Shown here in pieces: positions 21,376 to 21,695 of a DNA stretch of 21,695 nucleotides. The position numbers and the translations under genes are program-made. The notes under the pieces are model-generated. The model did no database searches. It saw only the letters and a program-made list of their open reading frames with translations, and was not told the DNA's origin. How positions within the stretch are numbered: the first letter of the stretch is position 1; each line of letters begins with the position of its first letter. This stretch comes from JBDUDK01 sp040002995. GTDB lineage: Bacteria > Actinomycetota > Acidimicrobiia > Acidimicrobiales > Ilumatobacteraceae. The stretch covers positions 1 to 21,695 of the forward strand of contig JBDUDK010000147.1 in the NCBI GenBank assembly GCA_040002995.1, read 5' to 3'.

Positions 21376-21695
21376 TTAGATGCCGATGCGCTGGGCGAGC
21401 AACTCGCGGTGATAGCTCGGGTCGCCGAACAGCAGCTCTGAGCTCTTGGCCCGCTTGAAATACAGATGGGCCGGGTGCTCCCACGTGAAGCCGATGCCTC
21501 CGTGAATCTGAATGTTCTCGGCGGTGGCGTGGAAATACGCCTCGGAGCAATAGGCCTTGGCGAGCGACGCCACCGACGGGAGCTCCTCGTTCAGCTCGGA
21601 CGCGCACCACATCGCGTAGTAGGCCGCCGACTTGGCCGATTCGACCTCGAGCAGCATGTCGGCGCACTTGTGCTTGATCGCCTGGAACGAGCCGA
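21376..21695 (-). CDS. acyl-CoA dehydrogenase, C-terminal end (runs off the window)
   Basis: Only the last 105 or so residues are present; the gene continues past the right edge. The sequence GSFQAIKHKCADMLLEVESAKSAAYYAM is the start of the C-terminal helical domain, and IQIHGGIGFTWEHPAHLYFKRAKSSELLFGD is the classical acyl-CoA dehydrogenase signature for FAD/substrate contacts. It oxidises an acyl-CoA to the enoyl-CoA using FAD. This kind of gene is unrelated to glycan synthesis and probably marks the edge of the polysaccharide locus. Substrate length cannot be judged from the fragment. Confidence 0.92.
   Translation of the reverse strand, partial: GSFQAIKHKCADMLLEVESAKSAAYYAMWCASELNEELPSVASLAKAYCSEAYFHATAENIQIHGGIGFTWEHPAHLYFKRAKSSELLFGDPSYHRELLAQRIGI

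Noticed and set aside
1..21695. CRISPR arrays, tRNA or rRNA genes
   Set aside because: No regularly spaced repeats, cloverleaf patterns or rRNA stretches were seen by reading both strands.

Overview
The window is dense, GC-rich bacterial DNA with many GTG start codons and many 4-bp GTGA or ATGA gene overlaps. This points to an actinobacterium. Placement near Acidimicrobiia is only an inference from the mix of actinobacterial-style polysaccharide genes with an acyl-CoA dehydrogenase. There is no sign of LPS core or lipid A genes, and I found no tRNA, rRNA, CRISPR array or intact transposase.

Layout. (1) 4-2081, + strand: a two-gene ABC-2 polysaccharide exporter (Wzm-like permease and Wzt-like ATPase with a C-terminal extension). 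(2) 2032-3642, - strand: a DUF2142-type multi-span membrane protein, convergent with and overlapping the ATPase. (3) 3857-7278, + strand: a double glycosyltransferase (GT-A plus GT-B in one chain), a 95-residue coiled-coil protein and a methyltransferase. (4) 7325-9146, - strand: two methyltransferases, one with an N-terminal coiled coil built from 21-residue repeats. (5) 9331-10890, + strand: a GT2 glycosyltransferase fused to a methyltransferase. (6) 19895 down to 10907, - strand: a compact twelve-gene operon encoding a methyltransferase, a small Cys/His protein, an alpha/beta hydrolase, HddA-like kinase, HddC-like nucleotidyltransferase, membrane GT2, methyltransferase, GmhA, an NAD-dependent epimerase/dehydratase, GmhB, a transaldolase and a methyltransferase. 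(7) 19896-20174: a structured non-coding stretch in front of that operon. (8) 20175-21695, - strand: a DPM1-like GT2, a small anchored acidic protein and the C-terminal end of an acyl-CoA dehydrogenase.

How it fits together. The operon encodes each step expected for making GDP-D-glycero-alpha-D-manno-heptose from sedoheptulose 7-phosphate: GmhA isomerase, HddA 1-kinase, GmhB 7-phosphatase and HddC guanylyltransferase. It also has a transaldolase that could supply sedoheptulose 7-phosphate and an epimerase/dehydratase that could modify the activated sugar. The glycosyltransferases would build a heptose-containing glycan, and seven methyltransferase domains could decorate or cap it. Wzm/Wzt would export it. 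The coiled-coil methyltransferase together with the extended Wzt resembles, by analogy only, the cap-and-ruler logic of ABC-exported O-antigens. The most novel-looking parts are the putative RNA leader of the heptose operon, the 72-residue Ada-like metal-site protein inside it, the 21-residue repeat coiled-coil methyltransferase, and the two fusion glycosyltransferases.
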